Below are positions 1 through 12,830 of a stretch of DNA of 64,000 nucleotides, one piece after another. This stretch comes from Siphonodentalium dalli (taxonomy: Eukaryota > Mollusca > Scaphopoda > Gadilida > Siphonodentaliidae). The stretch is taken from assembly GCA_032622095.1 (NCBI GenBank), contig CP136062.1:10629710-10693709 (forward strand), in the 5' to 3' direction. A program made the translations under genes and the position numbers. The first letter of the stretch is position 1; each line of letters starts with the position of its first letter. Under the pieces are notes generated by a model that saw only the letters and a program-made list of their open reading frames with translations, made no database searches and was not told where the DNA came from.

Positions 1-3000
1 AAAAGATACTAATGTCTCATGTTAGGTTTGTCATAGACATATATACTGCACAGTGTCGCATGTCCCATGTCCATCCACTCACTAATGGGGATATTATGAC
101 CACAAATGTGACCACACCCCAAATTCATGGTTTTTCATCATAATTTAATTTGTAAAAACCGACTCGCGTGCATAACGCACACTACACGATAGAAAGTAAT
201 ATGTATAAGTTTTGAAAACTAGTCACGTATATCAACCATACGTTTTAAGGAATTTATCTAATTTTGAACAATACAATGTTTAATTGCATTTGAAATAGAC
301 CCCCCCCCCCCCCCCTCAAAATTTCACCATCCGATGATGGTTTGGTTCAATGATAGGCGGATGTCCCTTTAAATTTTAGTACTTTTAGGAGTTTGAGTCG
401 AATTTCTCTCAGAGAAACTTCCATCACCTCGACCGTGCTATTTTGAACATTAAAGGTCCACCCATATGCACAAAATGGATGATTTTCAGAAAATTTCGCC
501 TCCGGAAAAAGTTGAAGTTCCGGCGACAGAGGGTTAATAAATGTCTCGCATAATCTGAAAATGGGTCTGTAGGGCGTGAAAATATAATAACTCAACAAAA
601 CGAGTGAGTCTTTGTTTATCGGTGTTCCTAAATTCGCTGCCCTGAACGATATTTGAAAAATGTGAATTTTTTGCCTATAATTGAAAAGTAAATTGCAGTT
701 TTATCGTGTAAACCGCGCCAATTTTACAAAAAAAGCTTTACCGTGATACAATAGAAATATAGGAGTCATTGGGCATCCTATTATCTCCCAGCGGTCATTT
801 AACCCACATACCCCGTTTTAAAATTAACAATTGTTTTGGGGTAAGAAATAACACCAGTAATAGAATCCTGATAAATCTGGAAGCGCAGTTTAGTAGAAAA
901 GATACTAATGTCTCATGTTAGGTTTGTCATAGACATATATACTGCACAGTGTCGCATGTCCATCCACTCACTAATGGGGATATTATGACCACAAATGTGA
1001 CCACACCCCAAATTCATGGTTTTTCATCATAATTTAATTTGTAAAAACCGACTCGCGTGCATAACGCACACGATAGAAAGTAATATGTATAAGTTTTGAA
1101 AACTAGTCACGTATATCAACCATACGTTTTAAGGAATTTATCTAATTTTGAACAATACAATGTTTAATTGCATTTGAAATAGACCCCCCCCCCCCCCTCA
1201 AAATTTCACCATCCGATGATGGTTTGGTTCAATGATAGGCGGATGTCCCTTTAAATTTTAGTACTTTTAGGAGTTTGAGTCGAATTTCTCTCAGAGAAAC
1301 TTCCATCACCTCGACCGTGCTATTTTGAACATTAAAGGTCCACCCATATGCACAAAATGGATGATTTTCAGAAAATTTCGCCTCCGGAAAAAGTTGAAGT
1401 TCCGGCGACAGAGGGTTAATAAATGTCTCGCATAATCTGAAAATGGGTCTGTAGGGCGTGAAAATATAATAACTCAACAAAACGAGTGAGTCTTTGTTTA
1501 TCGGTGTTCCTAAATTCGCTGCCCTGAACGATATTTGAAAAATGTGAATTTTTTGCCTATAATTGAAAAGTAAATTGCAGTTTTATCGTGTAAACCGCGC
1601 CAATTTTACAAAAAAAGCTTTACCGTGATACAATAGAAATATAGGAGTCATTGGGCATCCTATTATCTCCCAGCGGTCATTTAACCCACATACCCCGTTT
1701 TAAAATTAACAATTGTTTTGGGGTAAGAAATAACACCAGTAATAGAATCCTGATAAATCTGGAAGCGCAGTTTAGTAGAAAAGATACTAATGTCTCATGT
1801 TAGGTTTGTCATAGACATATATACTGCACAGTGTCGCATGTCCATCCACTCACTAATGGGGATATTATGACCACAAATGTGACCACACCCCAAATTCATG
1901 GTTTTTCATCATAATTGAATTTGTAAAAACCGACTCGCGTGCATAACGCACACGATAGAAAGTAATATGTATAAGTTTTGAAAACTAGTCACGTATATCA
2001 ACCATACGTTTTAAGGAATTTATCTAATTTTGAACAATACAATGTTTAATTGCATTTGAAATAGACCCCCCCCCCCCCCCCTCAAAATTTCACCATCCGA
2101 TGATGGTTTGGTTCAATGATAGGCGGATGTCCCTTTAAATTTTAGTACTTTTAGGAGTTTGAGTCGAATTTCTCTCAGAGAAACTTCCATCACCTCGACC
2201 GTGCTATTTTGAACATTAAAGGTCCACCCATATGCACAAAATGGATGATTTTCAGAAAATTTCGCCTCCGGAAAAAGTTGAAGTTCCGGCGACAGAGGGT
2301 TAATAAATGTCTCGCATAATCTGAAAATGGGTCTGTAGGGCGTGAAAATATAATAACTCAACAAAACGAGTGAGTCTTTGTTTATCGGTGTTCCTAAATT
2401 CGCTGCCCTGAACGATATTTGAAAAATGTGAATTTTTTGCCTATAATTGAAAAGTAAATTGCAGTTTTATCGTGTAAACCGCGCCAATTTTACAAAAAAA
2501 AGCTTTACCGTGATACAATAGAAATATAGGAGTCATTGGGCATCCTATTATCTCCCAGCGGTCATTTAACCCACATACCCCGTTTTAAAATTAACAATTT
2601 TTTTGGGGTAAGAAATAACACCAGTAATAGAATCCTGATAAATCTGGAAGCGCAGTTTAGTAGAAAAGATACTAATGTCTCATGTTAGGCTTGTCATAGA
2701 CATATATACTGCACAGTGTCGCACGTCCCATGTCCATCCACTCACTAATGGGGATATTATGACCACAAATGTGACCACCACCCCAAATTCATGGTTTTTC
2801 ATCATAATTTAATTTGTAAAAACCGACTCGCGTGCATAACGCACACGATAGAAAGTAATATGTATAAGTTTTGAAAACTAGTCACGTATATCAACCATAC
2901 GTTTTAAGGAATTTATCTAATTTTGAACAATACAATGTTTAATTGCATTTGAAATAGACCCCCCCCCCCTCAAAATTTCACCATCCGATGATGGTTTGGT

Positions 3001-3334
3001 TCAATGATAGGCGGATGTCCCTTTAAATTTTAGTACTTTTTAGGAGTTTGAGTCGAATTTCTCTCAGAGAAACTTCCATCACCTCGACCGTGCTATTTTG
3101 AACATTAAAGGTCCACCCATATGCACAAAATGGATGATTTTCAGAAAATTTCGCCTCCGGAAAAAGTTGAAGTTCCGGCGACAGAGGGTTAATAAATGTC
3201 TCTCATAATCTGAAAATGGGTATGTAGGGCGTGAAAATATAATAACTCAACAAAACGAGTGAGTCTTTGTTTATCAGTGTTCCTAAATTCGCTGCCCTGA
3301 ACGATATTTGAAAAATGTGAATTTTTTGCCTATA

Positions 3335-3787
3335 GGTTACACACAACTAATTATTTTCCATAGGCGACAGTGTTAACTAAAAGTCCCGCCGGCCATGGGT
3401 TTGACCTAGTTGAACTTCAAGTGGTCAATTTTCCCTTAGAACGTCATCCTCTGCACCAGTATGTGACAACAAACGCGCCCTTTTCGGTATTGTTTTCAAA
3501 CGATAATCTTGCATTTCCACAACTACCCCCATTTACTGCAAAAAAATCAGCAGCATAAAAATACCCAGACCCCTTCCGTAACTTCTGGACGCCACCAGAC
3601 TCTTCCTGGACATCTAAACATACACGACCGCCATATTTACGTAGGCTATGATTTTCTGTTCCCGATTAGGGATATTTCCCTCAATGATAATCAACCAATC
3701 AGCAGCCAGAATTTTTTTTTATGCTGACTCGAGTATCCCTACACAAATTCAAGAAGAGTAACTCTATATAATTAGTTGTTTGTAACC
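3335..3787. mobile_element. Family A inverted-repeat element, copy 1 (453 bp)
   Basis: The ends are imperfect 19-bp inverted repeats, GGTTACAxACAACTAATTA. TATA flanks the element on both sides (3331-3334 and 3788-3791). Neighbouring monomers lack it and read straight through the single TATA (for example near 1558), so this is a visible filled versus empty site. It carries no transposase and is probably non-autonomous. The superfamily is not assigned; a 4-bp TATA duplication or a TA-target mechanism are both possible. Confidence 0.9.
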
Positions 3788-5558
3788 TATAATTGAAAAG
3801 TAAATTGCAGTTTTATCGTGTAAACCGCGCCAATTTTACAAAAAAAGCTTTACCGTGATACAATAGAAATATAGGAGTCATTGGGCATCCTATTATCTCC
3901 CAGCGGTCATTTAACCCACATACCCCGTTTTAAAATTAACAATTGTTTTGGGGTAAGAAATAACACCAGTAATAGAATCCTGATAAATCTGGAAGCGCAG
4001 TTTAGTAGAAAAGATACTAATGTCTCATGTTAGGTTTGTCATAGACATATATACTGCACAGTGTCGCATGTCCATCCACTCACTAATGGGGATATTATGA
4101 CCACAAATGTGACCACACCCCAAATTCATGGTTTTTCATCATAATTTAATTTGTAAAAACCGACTCGCGTGCATAACGCACACGATAGAAAGTAATATGT
4201 ATAAGTTTTGAAAACTAGTCACGTATATCAACCATACGTTTTAAGGAATTTATCTAATTTTGAACAATACAATGTTTAATTGCATTTGAAATAGACCCCC
4301 CCCCCCTCAAAATTTCACCATCCGATGATGGTTTGGTTCAATGATAGGCGGATGTCCCTTTAAATTTTAGTACTTTTAGGAGTTTGAGTCGAATTTCTCT
4401 CAGAGAAACTTCCATCACCTCGACCGTGCTATTTTGAACATTAAAGGTCCACCCATATGCACAAAATGGATGATTTTCAGAAAATTTCGCCTCCGGAAAA
4501 AGTTGAAGTTCCGGCGACAGAGGGTTAATAAATGTCTCGCATAATCTGAAAATGGGTCTGTAGGGCGTGAAAATATAATAACTCAACAAAACGAGTGAGT
4601 CTTTGTTTATCGGTGTTCCTAAATTCGCTGCCCTGAACGATATTTGAAAAATGTGAATTTTTTGCCTATAATTGAAAAGTAAATTGCAGTTTTATCGTGT
4701 AAACCGCGCCAATTTTACAAAAAAAAGCTTTACCGTGATACAATAGAAATATAGGAGTCATTGGGCATCCTATTATCTCCCAGCGGTCATTTAACCCACA
4801 TACCCCGTTTTAAAATTAACAATTTTTTTGGGGTAAGAAATAACACCAGTAATAGAATCCTGATAAATCTGGAAGCGCAGTTTAGTAGAAAAGATACTAA
4901 TGTCTCATGTTAGGCTTGTCATAGACATATATACTGCACAGTGTCGCACGTCCCATGTCCATCCACTCACTAATGGGGATATTATGACCACAAATGTGAC
5001 CACACCCCCAAATTCATGGTTTTTCATCATAATTTAATTTGTAAAAACCGACTCGCGTGCATAACGCACACGATAGAAAGTAATATGTATAAGTTTTGAA
5101 AACTAGTCACGTATATCAACCATACGTTTTAAGGAATTTATCTAATTTTGAACAATACAATGTTTAATTGCATTTGAAATAGACCCCCCCCCCTCAAAAT
5201 TTCACCATCCGATGATGGTTTGGTTCAATGATAGGCGGATGTCCCTTTAAATTTTAGTACTTTTTAGGAGTTTGAGTCGAATTTCTCTCAGAGAAACTTC
5301 CATCACCTCGACCGTGCTATTTTGAACATTAAAGGTCCACCCATATGCACAAAATGGATGATTTTCAGAAAATTTCGCCTCCGGAAAAAGTTGAAGTTCC
5401 GGCGACAGAGGGTTAATAAATGTCTCGCATAATCTGAAAATGGGTATGTAGGGCGTGAAAATATAATAACTCAACAAAACGAGTGAGTCTTTGTTTATCA
5501 GTGTTCCTAAATTCGCTGCCCTGAACGATATTTGAAAAATGTGAATTTTTTGCCTATA

Positions 5559-6010
5559 GGTTACACACAACTAATTATTTTCCATAGGCGACAGTGTTAA
5601 CTAAAAGTCCCGCCGGCCATGGGTTTGACCTAGTTGAACTTCAAGTGGTCAATTTTCCCTTAGAACGTCATCCTCTGCACCAGTATGTGACAACAAACGC
5701 GCCCTTTTCGGTATTGTTTTCAAACGATAATCTTGCATTTCCACAACTACCCCATTTACTGCAAAAAAATCAGCAGCATAAAAATACCCAGACCCCTTCC
5801 GTAACTTCTGGACGCCACCAGACTCTTCCTGGACATCTAAACATACACGACCGCCATATTTACGTAGGCTATGATTTTCTGTTCCCGATTAGGGATATTT
5901 CCCTCAATGATAATCAACCAATCAGCAGCCAGAATTTTTTTTTATGCTGACTCGAGTATCCCTACACAAATTCAAGAAGAGTAACTCTATATAATTAGTT
6001 GTTTGTAACC
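5559..6010. mobile_element. Family A inverted-repeat element, copy 2 (452 bp)
   Basis: It has the same ends and the same insertion point within the monomer as the copy at 3335-3787, with a one-base deletion that joins two short open frames. The identical position means it was multiplied with the satellite, not inserted independently. Confidence 0.9.
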
Positions 6011-7788
6011 TATAATTGAAAAGTAAATTGCAGTTTTATCGTGTAAACCGCGCCAATTTTACAAAAAAAGCTTTACCGTGATACAATAGAAATATAGGAG
6101 TCATTGGGCATCCTATTATCTCCCAGCGGTCATTTAACCCACATACCCCGTTTTAAAATTAACAATTGTTTTGGGGTAAGAAATAACACCAGTAATAGAA
6201 TCCTGATAAATCTGGAAGCGCAGTTTAGTAGAAAAGATACTAATGTCTCATGTTAGGTTTGTCATAGACATATATACTGCACAGTGTCGCATGTCCATCC
6301 ACTCACTAATGGGGATATTATGACCACAAATGTGACCACACCCCAAATTCATGGTTTTTCATCATAATTTAATTTGTAAAAACCGACTCGCGTGCATAAC
6401 GCACACGATAGAAAGTAATATGTATAAGTTTTGAAAACTAGTCACGTATATCAACCATACGTTTTAAGGAATTTATCTAATTTTGAACAATACAATGTTT
6501 AATTGCATTTGAAATAGACCCCCCCCCCCCCCCCCCTCAAAATTTCACCATCCGATGATGGTTTGGTTCAATGATAGGCGGATGTCCCTTTAAATTTTAG
6601 TACTTTTAGGAGTTTGAGTCGAATTTCTCTCAGAGAAACTTCCATCACCTCGACCGTGCTATTTTGAACATTAAAGGTCCACCCATATGCACAAAATGGA
6701 TGATTTTCAGAAAATTTCGCCTCCGGAAAAAGTTGAAGTTCCGGCGACAGAGGGTTAATAAATGTCTCGCATAATCTGAAAATGGGTCTGTAGGGCGTGA
6801 AAATATAATAACTCAACAAAACGAGTGAGTCTTTGTTTATCGGTGTTCCTAAATTCGCTGCCCTGAACGATATTTGAAAAATGTGAATTTTTTGCCTATA
6901 ATTGAAAAGTAAATTGCAGTTTTATCGTGTAAACCGCGCCAATTTTACAAAAAAAGCTTTACCGTGATACAATAGAAATATAGGAGTCATTGGGCATCCT
7001 ATTATCTCCCAGCGGTCATTTAACCCACATACCCCGTTTTAAAATTAACAATTTTTTTGGGGTAAGAAATAACACCAGTAATAGAATCCTGATAAATCTG
7101 GAAGCGCAGTTTAGTAGAAAAGATACTAATGTCTCATGTTAGGCTTGTCATAGACATATATACTGCACAGTGTCGCATGTCCCATGTCCATCCACTCACT
7201 AATGGGGATATTATGACCACAAATGTGACCACACCCCAAATTCATGGTTTTTCATCATAATTTAATTTGTAAAAACCGACTCGCGTGCATAACGCACACG
7301 ATAGAAAGTAATATGTATAAGTTTTGAAAACTAGTCACGTATATCAACCATACGTTTTAAGGAATTTATCTAATTTTGAACAATACAATGTTTAATTGCA
7401 TTTGAAATAGACCCCCCCCCCCCTCAAAATTTCACCATCCGATGATGGTTTGGTTCAATGATAGGCGGATGTCCCTTTAAATTTTAGTACTTTTTAGGAG
7501 TTTGAGTCGAATTTCTCTCAGAGAAACTTCCATCACCTCGACCGTGCTATTTTGAACATTAAAGGTCCACCCATATGCACAAAATGGATGATTTTCAGAA
7601 AATTTCGCCTCCGGAAAAAGTTGAAGTTCCGGCGACAGAGGGTTAATAAATGTCTCGCATAATCTGAAAATGGGTATGTAGGGCGTGAAAATATAATAAC
7701 TCAACAAAACGAGTGAGTCTTTGTTTATCAGTGTTCCTAAATTCGCTGCCCTGAACGATATTTGAAAAATGTGAATTTTTTGCCTATA

Positions 7789-8113
7789 GGTTACACACAA
7801 CTAATTATTTTCCATAGGCGACAGTGTTAACTATCTTGCATTTCCACAACTACCCCATTTACTGCAAAAAAATCAGCAGCATAAAAATACCCAGACCCCT
7901 TCCGTAACTTCTGGACGCCACCAGACTCTTCCTGGACATCTAAACATACACGATCGCCATATTTACGTAGGCTATGATTTTCTGTTCCCGATTAGGGATA
8001 TTTCCCTCAATGATAATCAACCAATCAGCAGCCAGAATTTTTTTTTATGCTGACTCGAGTTTCCCTACACAAATTCAAGAAGAGTAACTCTATATAATTA
8101 GTTGTTTGTAACC
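7789..8113. mobile_element. Family A element, internally deleted copy ending the satellite array
   Basis: It has the same ends as the other two copies but lacks about 125 bp near its left side and carries private substitutions. Its left flank is satellite monomer 8. Its right flank, after TATA, is family B transposon sequence instead of satellite, so the array stops exactly at this element's right end. Confidence 0.85.
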
Positions 8114-8332
8114 TATAGTTGGGCCGTGGTGTACTTTCATTAAAATTAAACCGAAAAAAGACGACACAAACCAGAAATCTAACCACGGTGTACATGTCAT
8201 TCGGGTATGCTACTAGTAGTTGCTGTTCGGCCGCAGTGAATTTGCCGTTAACTGCAGTTACAAACTCTTGACACCGCGGCCGAACGGCAAATACACCACG
8301 GTACCAATGGACACTTGCTTTGTCCAGCGGGG
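8114..8332. mobile_element. Family B element, 3' part only
   Basis: This matches the right two thirds of the complete family B copies at 8434-8791 and 46142-46526, including the end GCGGGG followed by TA. The left part is replaced by the family A element. The internal sequence is rich in CCGCGGT and CCATGGT hexamers shared with the other copies. Confidence 0.8.
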
Positions 8333-8433
8333 TATGCTTGGGGCCCCGGAACGCATAGCAGTGACTGGTAGGCTTAAGCATATCGTACTTGGCTGTTGGT
8401 ACAAAAGTTTGCTGGAATGTGCATACTACAGTA

Positions 8434-8791
8434 CCCTGCTGGACAAAACAATTGTCCACTTAACCGCGGTGCGGTTAGCGTTGCCACCGCGGCTGAAATG
8501 CAACTACACCGCGGCTCCACCGGCTAACTACAGTTGGGTTGCCGTGTACTTGCCATTTGGCCATGGTGTAGTTGCCGCTGTGTACGTTCATTAAACTGAA
8601 AAAAGATGATACGAACCAGAAATCTAACCATGGTGTACATGCGGTCCGACCGCGGTGTAGTTGCCGTTCGCCCATGGTGTACCGTACTTGCCATTCGGCC
8701 GCGGTGCTCAACTGCAGTTCCAAACTCTGACACCGCGGCCGAATGGCAAATACACCGATGTGACATTGGACACTTGTTTTGTCAAGCAGGG
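8434..8791. mobile_element. Family B inverted-repeat element, complete (358 bp)
   Basis: Inverted ends of about 25 bp begin CCCTGCTGGACAAAACAA and end with the complement of CCCTGCTTGACAAAACAAG. TA flanks both sides (8432-8433, 8792-8793). The interior has many CCGCGG-centred palindromes. There is no coding capacity. The TA target suggests a Tc1/mariner-type mobiliser. Confidence 0.85.
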
Positions 8792-9587
8792 TATGTAAAT
8801 AAAATAGTGAACTTGGAAGTTGGAAAACCCGATTTAAATACATGTATGTACCTGTAGTACATGTATAAAACTTATTCTTCCACCCGAAAAAAATATATAT
8901 ATTAATGGAATGACTAGAGATGGCGAAATAATTAGCGTTAGTTGATCCCCAATTGTCGCATCCCGAATCGAAATGTAAAAACATGTATTTACAATTAAGC
9001 GTAGTTACTAGTTCAGACGAAGATATCTACGGTATGGTGTAATATGGTCGATTTCATTTTCTTTGATATTTTCGGGTGGAGGAATCGGGTCCGACAAAAT
9101 CGTGGATAGATTGTTCCCATGATTGCAGTGTCGCCTTACCGGTACATGATGATTGTGACATTGATTTTGTTGTAGATTGAGATTGACTACCCTGTGATCT
9201 TTCCAGCCATTATTTTTATGTACCGGTGCACACAACTGCGATTACTTCGCAATTGATGGTTTCCAAGGATATTTATATGAGCATGTGCAGTCTAACTACC
9301 AGTTTAATACTTACTTACATGTATGGAACTCCTTCCACTTACGAAATCTTGAATCGTCGTCCGAATTTTCACTTGAGTGACAATGAAATCAGACTGACCA
9401 TCATACTGACCAGTATTAAGAATAATTCTTGATTACTAGTACCCGGTACATGCATGATGCAGGCCTACCTTTATTAATTTAATAAATGGAGAAAAAAGGT
9501 TAACAATAAGTTAATTACCAGATTGGACACATCCTGATTTGAACTACATGTACATGTACATCATGTGATTTTATAAGCCTACTAATT
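8792..9587. other. Unassigned sequence
   Basis: About 0.8 kb with no repeat partner noticed in the window. The longest open frame (minus, 9008-9235) reads as possible protein near its end but has no convincing splice sites and matches no family I recognise. Confidence 0.4.
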
Positions 9588-9912
9588 CTGAAGGGGTCGC
9601 TCTCGCCAAAAAAATGCTGAAGGGTACACACGTTTTGAAAATGTGCTGAAGGTGCATTTTTAAATCTCGTTCTAAATGATGTTTATTATTCGTACCGGTA
9701 TCTGCCATGATTATTGTTAAACTAGAGGATGATTGTTTGCGTTCCAATGAACATCAAAATGAACTGAAAATAAACTGCTAATGGGCGTCAGAACAACAGT
9801 TTAGTTATGGTGTTAATGCCAATCACAAACCTTGTGTTCCCTTCAGCACATTTTCAAATCCTGTGTACTCTTGAACTTCAGCAGGTTTTTTTGTGGGAAT
9901 GACCCCTTTCAG
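9588..9912. mobile_element. Foldback element with ~70-bp inverted arms (~325 bp)
   Basis: The left arm starts CTGAAGGGGTCGCTCTC and contains TTTTGAAAATGTGCTGAAGG. The right arm is its diverged reverse complement, ending GACCCCTTTCAG. One arm of the same family recurs at about 41690-41765. No open frame and no clear target duplication. Confidence 0.7.
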
Positions 9913-10295
9913 CCCTACATGTATTACTACCAGGTACCTGTATTGTGAACAACTGATCAATCAATCCTTCCAAGGAGACGGGAGCAATTTTTAAATCAGG
10001 GGTGCTAAATTTCGCACTCGTCTCTATTGTAAAAATGTCTATAGTCACTGTAATGTCCTTTATGACACCCCGTCATACATGTATATTATTGACCCTACCC
10101 CTGCCTCGAATATGGGTGACGGGATTGGTAAAACATCAACCCTGGCACAAAATGCAAAGTTTGAGGGCCTGTAATCTTGTATCAGTAAATTTTAGACCAA
10201 TCGGTCTTATCAAATCAAACAGTGGTTCACCCGACCTGTTACGGTATGTACATGCATACAGTCTATACCGCATATACAATTTGAATGATTTAACT
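9913..10295. other. Unassigned sequence
   Basis: No gene and no repeat relation seen. Confidence 0.4.
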
Positions 10296-10745
10296 TATAC
10301 TTGACCAAGCCTGCAAATAGCCTGACTGTCATTTGCAGAATGGGGTCCCCAGAGGGTGAATTTAGTGACGCTATCCCGCATAGCGGGCTAGCATCACTAA
10401 ATTCACCCTCTGGGGACCTCATTCTGCTTATGCTGTCGGCAAACCTAGAATCAGATTGAAGTTCCCCAGTTGAAGTTGGTGATGTTCACCCATTGGGCGC
10501 CTCGATTATGGATTTTATCTTCTGCAAATTAGGGGATATAGAAACTTCCCCGAAGGGAAAACGTAACTAAAAACAATGTTAATTTGATACTATAGATACT
10601 TCCCAGAAGATGAGGCCTAAGCAGAATGAGGTCTACAGAGGGTGAATTTGGTGATGCTAGCCCGCTATGCGGGATAGTATCACTAAATGAACCCTCTGGG
10701 GACCTCATTCTGCAAATGACAGACACGCTATTTGCAGGCTTGTAC
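10296..10745. mobile_element. Family C paired-hairpin element, complete (~450 bp)
   Basis: Two 93-bp near-perfect palindromes (10335-10427 and 10621-10713), each built on GAGGTCCCCAGAGGGTGAAT, lie in inverted positions around a shared centre. Outside them the element closes with inverted sequences of the type AAGCCTGCAAATAG and CTGTCATTTGCAGAA. The whole unit is therefore an inverted repeat whose arms are themselves hairpins. Other copies are near 25325, 26758, 29281, 42516, 47025 and 54134. Confidence 0.85.
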
Positions 10746-10944
10746 TTGACGTTGACAGTAATAAATCCACTATTTCCCTGTTTTTGTGAAACTTTGGGGA
10801 TAGTGAAACTTTGGGGATAGCGTAACTCATTGTGACTACCAGTATAGCCACATGGTACATCAGGGTCATATCCAGAGGTTTTGTTGTTGTTTTTTTAACT
10901 TTTTTTTTCTATTTGGTCCCGATTCATATCATAACAAGATGGAA

Positions 10945-11975
10945 ATTATCTATATATATTGACATACGGTATTTAAAGGTACGGTTGGCCTTGGCGGTGG
11001 GTATCCTGTAAAAATATTTCCACCCGTCAAAAACCGCCACAAACAGAAAGAACATCAAAATGTAGACAGACTTTGTCCGTATACAAATAAGAAATATCGC
11101 ATTTATAAACAGTATGTTATTGTCATATGTTTGACCATTGTTATGTAAACAAACGCATAAAAAGTTATTTTTCTGGCGTTTGTTTATATTATGATGGTAA
11201 ATATAATGAGCGTTCTTGTTGGTGAATTCCTGATAGGGAGCTAATAAAGAGCGTTTATGCCATTTGTGTGTGATTAGCATTGTGCTGTTTTCTGTAACAC
11301 AATCAGGCTCTTGCTTATGTAAAATATAGTAGGTCTTTATGATAACATGCTGTTTACGCGATGGTCATGGTATATATGGACGAAACTATATGCGTTTTAA
11401 TGTTTTTCTGTTTACAGTGTTTGGAACAAATATTAATATTTTCGACAATTAAGGCCAACCGTGCCTTTAAGTTTACAAAAATATTTAAGTTTAACAGTTG
11501 CAATCATACTGTAAAAGTATGTTTGGCTTTATCTAGCTTTCATCTGTTAAAACTTGAAATACATGTACATGTAGTTTGAGTTCAGGTTTGTTATCATTCA
11601 GCCTTCAGTATTTCAATCAAAAATCTATATATATTGACATAAGGTATTTAAGTTTACAAAAATATTTAAGTTTAACAGTTGGAATCATACTGTAAAAGTA
11701 TGTTGGGCTTTATCTAGCTTTCATCTGTTAAAACTTGAAATACATGTACATGTAGTTTGAGTTCAGGTTTGTTATCATTCAGCCTTCAGTATTTCAATCA
11801 AAAATCTATATATATTGACATAAGGTATTTAAGTTTACAAAAATATTTAAGTTTAACAGTTGGAATCATACTGTAAAAGTATGTTGGGCTTTATCTAGCT
11901 TTCATCTGTTAAAACTTGAAATACATGTAGTTTGAGTTCAGGTTTGTTATCATTCAGTCTTCCGTATTTCAATCA
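10945..11975. repeat. 181-bp tandem repeat, interrupted by a TTAA element
   Basis: Units recur at 11471, 11652 and 11833 (starting GTTTACAAAAATATTTAAG), each with TGAAATACATGTA and a CTATATATATTGACATA motif. The same CTATATATATTGACATA motif precedes the TTAA element at 10977, so the first unit is split by that insertion. Confidence 0.85.
10977..11466. mobile_element. TTAA-flanked inverted-repeat element (490 bp)
   Basis: The ends are inverted AGGTACGGTTGGCCTT and its complement with one mismatch. TTAA flanks exactly at 10973-10976 and 11467-11470. Later tandem units show the empty site (GGTATTTAAGTTTAC). The TTAA duplication points to piggyBac-like or Kolobok-like mobilisation. A 118-residue minus-strand open frame inside looks fortuitous. 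Confidence 0.85.
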
Positions 11976-12719
11976 AATATAGTACAGGAACAATGACAAT
12001 TGTATCAAATAAACCTTGTTATCAGGTGTGATCTCATGAAACCAAATGAAACATTAACATAGAGATTAGTACTAATAGTAATTAGTAACTTAATAGACAA
12101 TGTTTCTGTACTAGTATATTATATACTAGTATGTGTCTCTCACTTGGATTATAGAAAATAGCCTATTATATATGAATTAAAAGTGATAATGGTAAGTCTC
12201 ATTTCAAGCAGCCAGGATATTAAAGCATAATCCATTGTTCAAACCAAAGGATATCTGACAATAACTTATAAGCATTTCCAATCCATACATATCTAAACAT
12301 TTCCAAAGTTATGGTTGAGAAACTTTATCAAATTGACCTCTCAGTAAAATTCAAAATACTGACGCAAAGAACCCTAGATTAGCTCTCAATGCAATGGATT
12401 TTCAAAAACAATTCCAGGAGGAAGAACATGCCTCCACCATCAGCAGGGGGTTAGTAACCCCGGGTTACCCACTCCCAAACTTTCCTCCACTCAGTCATTC
12501 AGGATATGCCTTCGGAATATCATTGCCCAAAAACAGGTGTCTCCAAAAAATCCCTGGCTTGTTCACTGTGGTACATGTATTCATAGAATTAACTCTATTG
12601 CATCAAATGAACAGTCTCTTTACAAAAATTATATTTCAACCTTTCACACCAGCTTATTTTAGTTAATAAGGCGACACCAAATTTCAAGTCTGGTTTACGA
12701 ACATGTGGGGAGAAAAAAA
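11976..12719. other. Unassigned sequence
   Basis: No gene or repeat relation recognised. The plus-strand open frame at 12394-12666 has no recognisable motif. Confidence 0.4.
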
Positions 12720-12830
12720 GTACCCTGCTGGACAAAACAAGTGTCCACTTAACTGCGGTGCAGTTAGCATTGCCACAGCGGCCGAAATGAACTACACACG
12801 GCTCCACCGGCTAACAGTTAAATAAAACTA
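12720..12830. mobile_element. Family B element, 5' end fragment
   Basis: It begins TACCCTGCTGGACAAAACAA like the complete copies at 8434 and 46142 and runs about 110 bp before the match stops. The right end is missing. Confidence 0.8.

Larger units (their letters stand above)
1..7788. repeat. ~882-bp satellite array, eight monomers, partly dimeric
   Basis: Units begin at about 1, 897, 1779, 2664, 4009, 4889, 6232 and 7118. The plain spacing is 880-886 bp, and it is 1343-1345 bp where a family A transposon sits inside. Copies are nearly identical. The main differences are the length of a poly-C tract (at 300, 1183, 2065 and so on, roughly 9-20 C) and a small set of linked variants. Monomers 4, 6 and 8 (type B) share an extra T in the run near 3040, GGGTATGTAG instead of GGGTCTGTAG, and TTTATCAGTG instead of TTTATCGGTG. 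Each type-B monomer follows a monomer (3, 5, 7) with T in place of G near its end. The recurring 83-residue minus-strand open frame is conserved only because the copies are recent. It resembles nothing I know, and I treat the array as non-coding. Confidence 0.95.

Noticed and set aside
347-7800. 83- and 107-residue minus-strand frames repeated in every satellite unit
   Set aside because: They are identical because the units are recent copies. No start context, splice signal or family similarity supports a gene, and most starts are not ATG.
9008-9235. Minus-strand frame ending PPPENIKENEIDHITPYRRY... as a C-terminal exon
   Set aside because: It reads plausibly and one possible acceptor is in phase with exon D, but that acceptor is purine-rich, the distance is 27 kb, and nothing else links it to the gene.
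10924-11280. 118-residue minus-strand frame as a transposase
   Set aside because: No DDE or zinc-finger motif. It lies in a 490-bp non-autonomous element and is low in complexity.
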